Below, piece after piece: positions 62,586 through 64,000 of a DNA stretch of 64,000 bases; within the stretch, counting starts at the first letter, position 1, and the number at the start of each line of letters is the position of its first letter. A program made the position numbers and the translations under genes. The stretch lies in NCBI GenBank assembly GCA_027485915.1, contig JAIXQA010000022.1, positions 124,001 to 188,000 on the forward strand. The letters are read 5' to 3'. The notes below the pieces were generated by a model, which was not told the DNA's origin, searched no databases, and saw only the letters and a program-made list of their open reading frames with translations. The stretch comes from Alphaproteobacteria bacterium (GTDB taxonomy: Bacteria; Pseudomonadota; Alphaproteobacteria; Caulobacterales; Aquidulcibacteraceae).

Positions 62586-64000
<1,415 letters not shown>

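Overview
64 kb chromosomal window from an alphaproteobacterium; gene order and content suggest Caulobacterales/Hyphomonadales-like, inferred from remembered synteny only. It is almost entirely core metabolism and housekeeping: rpsR-rpsF; fabD-fabG-acpP-fabF-mltG-yicC-gmk; NDUFA12-DUF2155/aat-accC-accB-aroQ; thiS-thiG; a TPP riboswitch followed by a TonB receptor and tenA; two acyl-CoA synthetases; a PleC-like hybrid-free histidine kinase and pepN; a HerA/DUF87-like ATPase; paired acyl-CoA dehydrogenases; guaB...guaA; a DacC-like D-Ala-D-Ala carboxypeptidase with SPOR domain; phasin; clpS-clpA; trpE-G-D-C downstream of a PpiD-like foldase; tpiA; secG; pyrG (truncated by the window end). I saw no CRISPR array, transposase, integrase, rRNA or convincing tRNA. 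No obvious undescribed multi-gene system is visible. The best second-look items are a NrdJ-like protein that keeps the NrdJ C-terminus but appears to have lost the catalytic NPCxE motif, a TPP riboswitch with paired deviations in two conserved boxes and an apparent Shine-Dalgarno built into its 3' end, a degenerate receiver-domain protein between tpiA and secG, a 224-bp convergent coding overlap between DUF2155 and aat, and two uncharacterised adjacent proteins (TerB-like duplication and a 2-TM SLATT-like protein).
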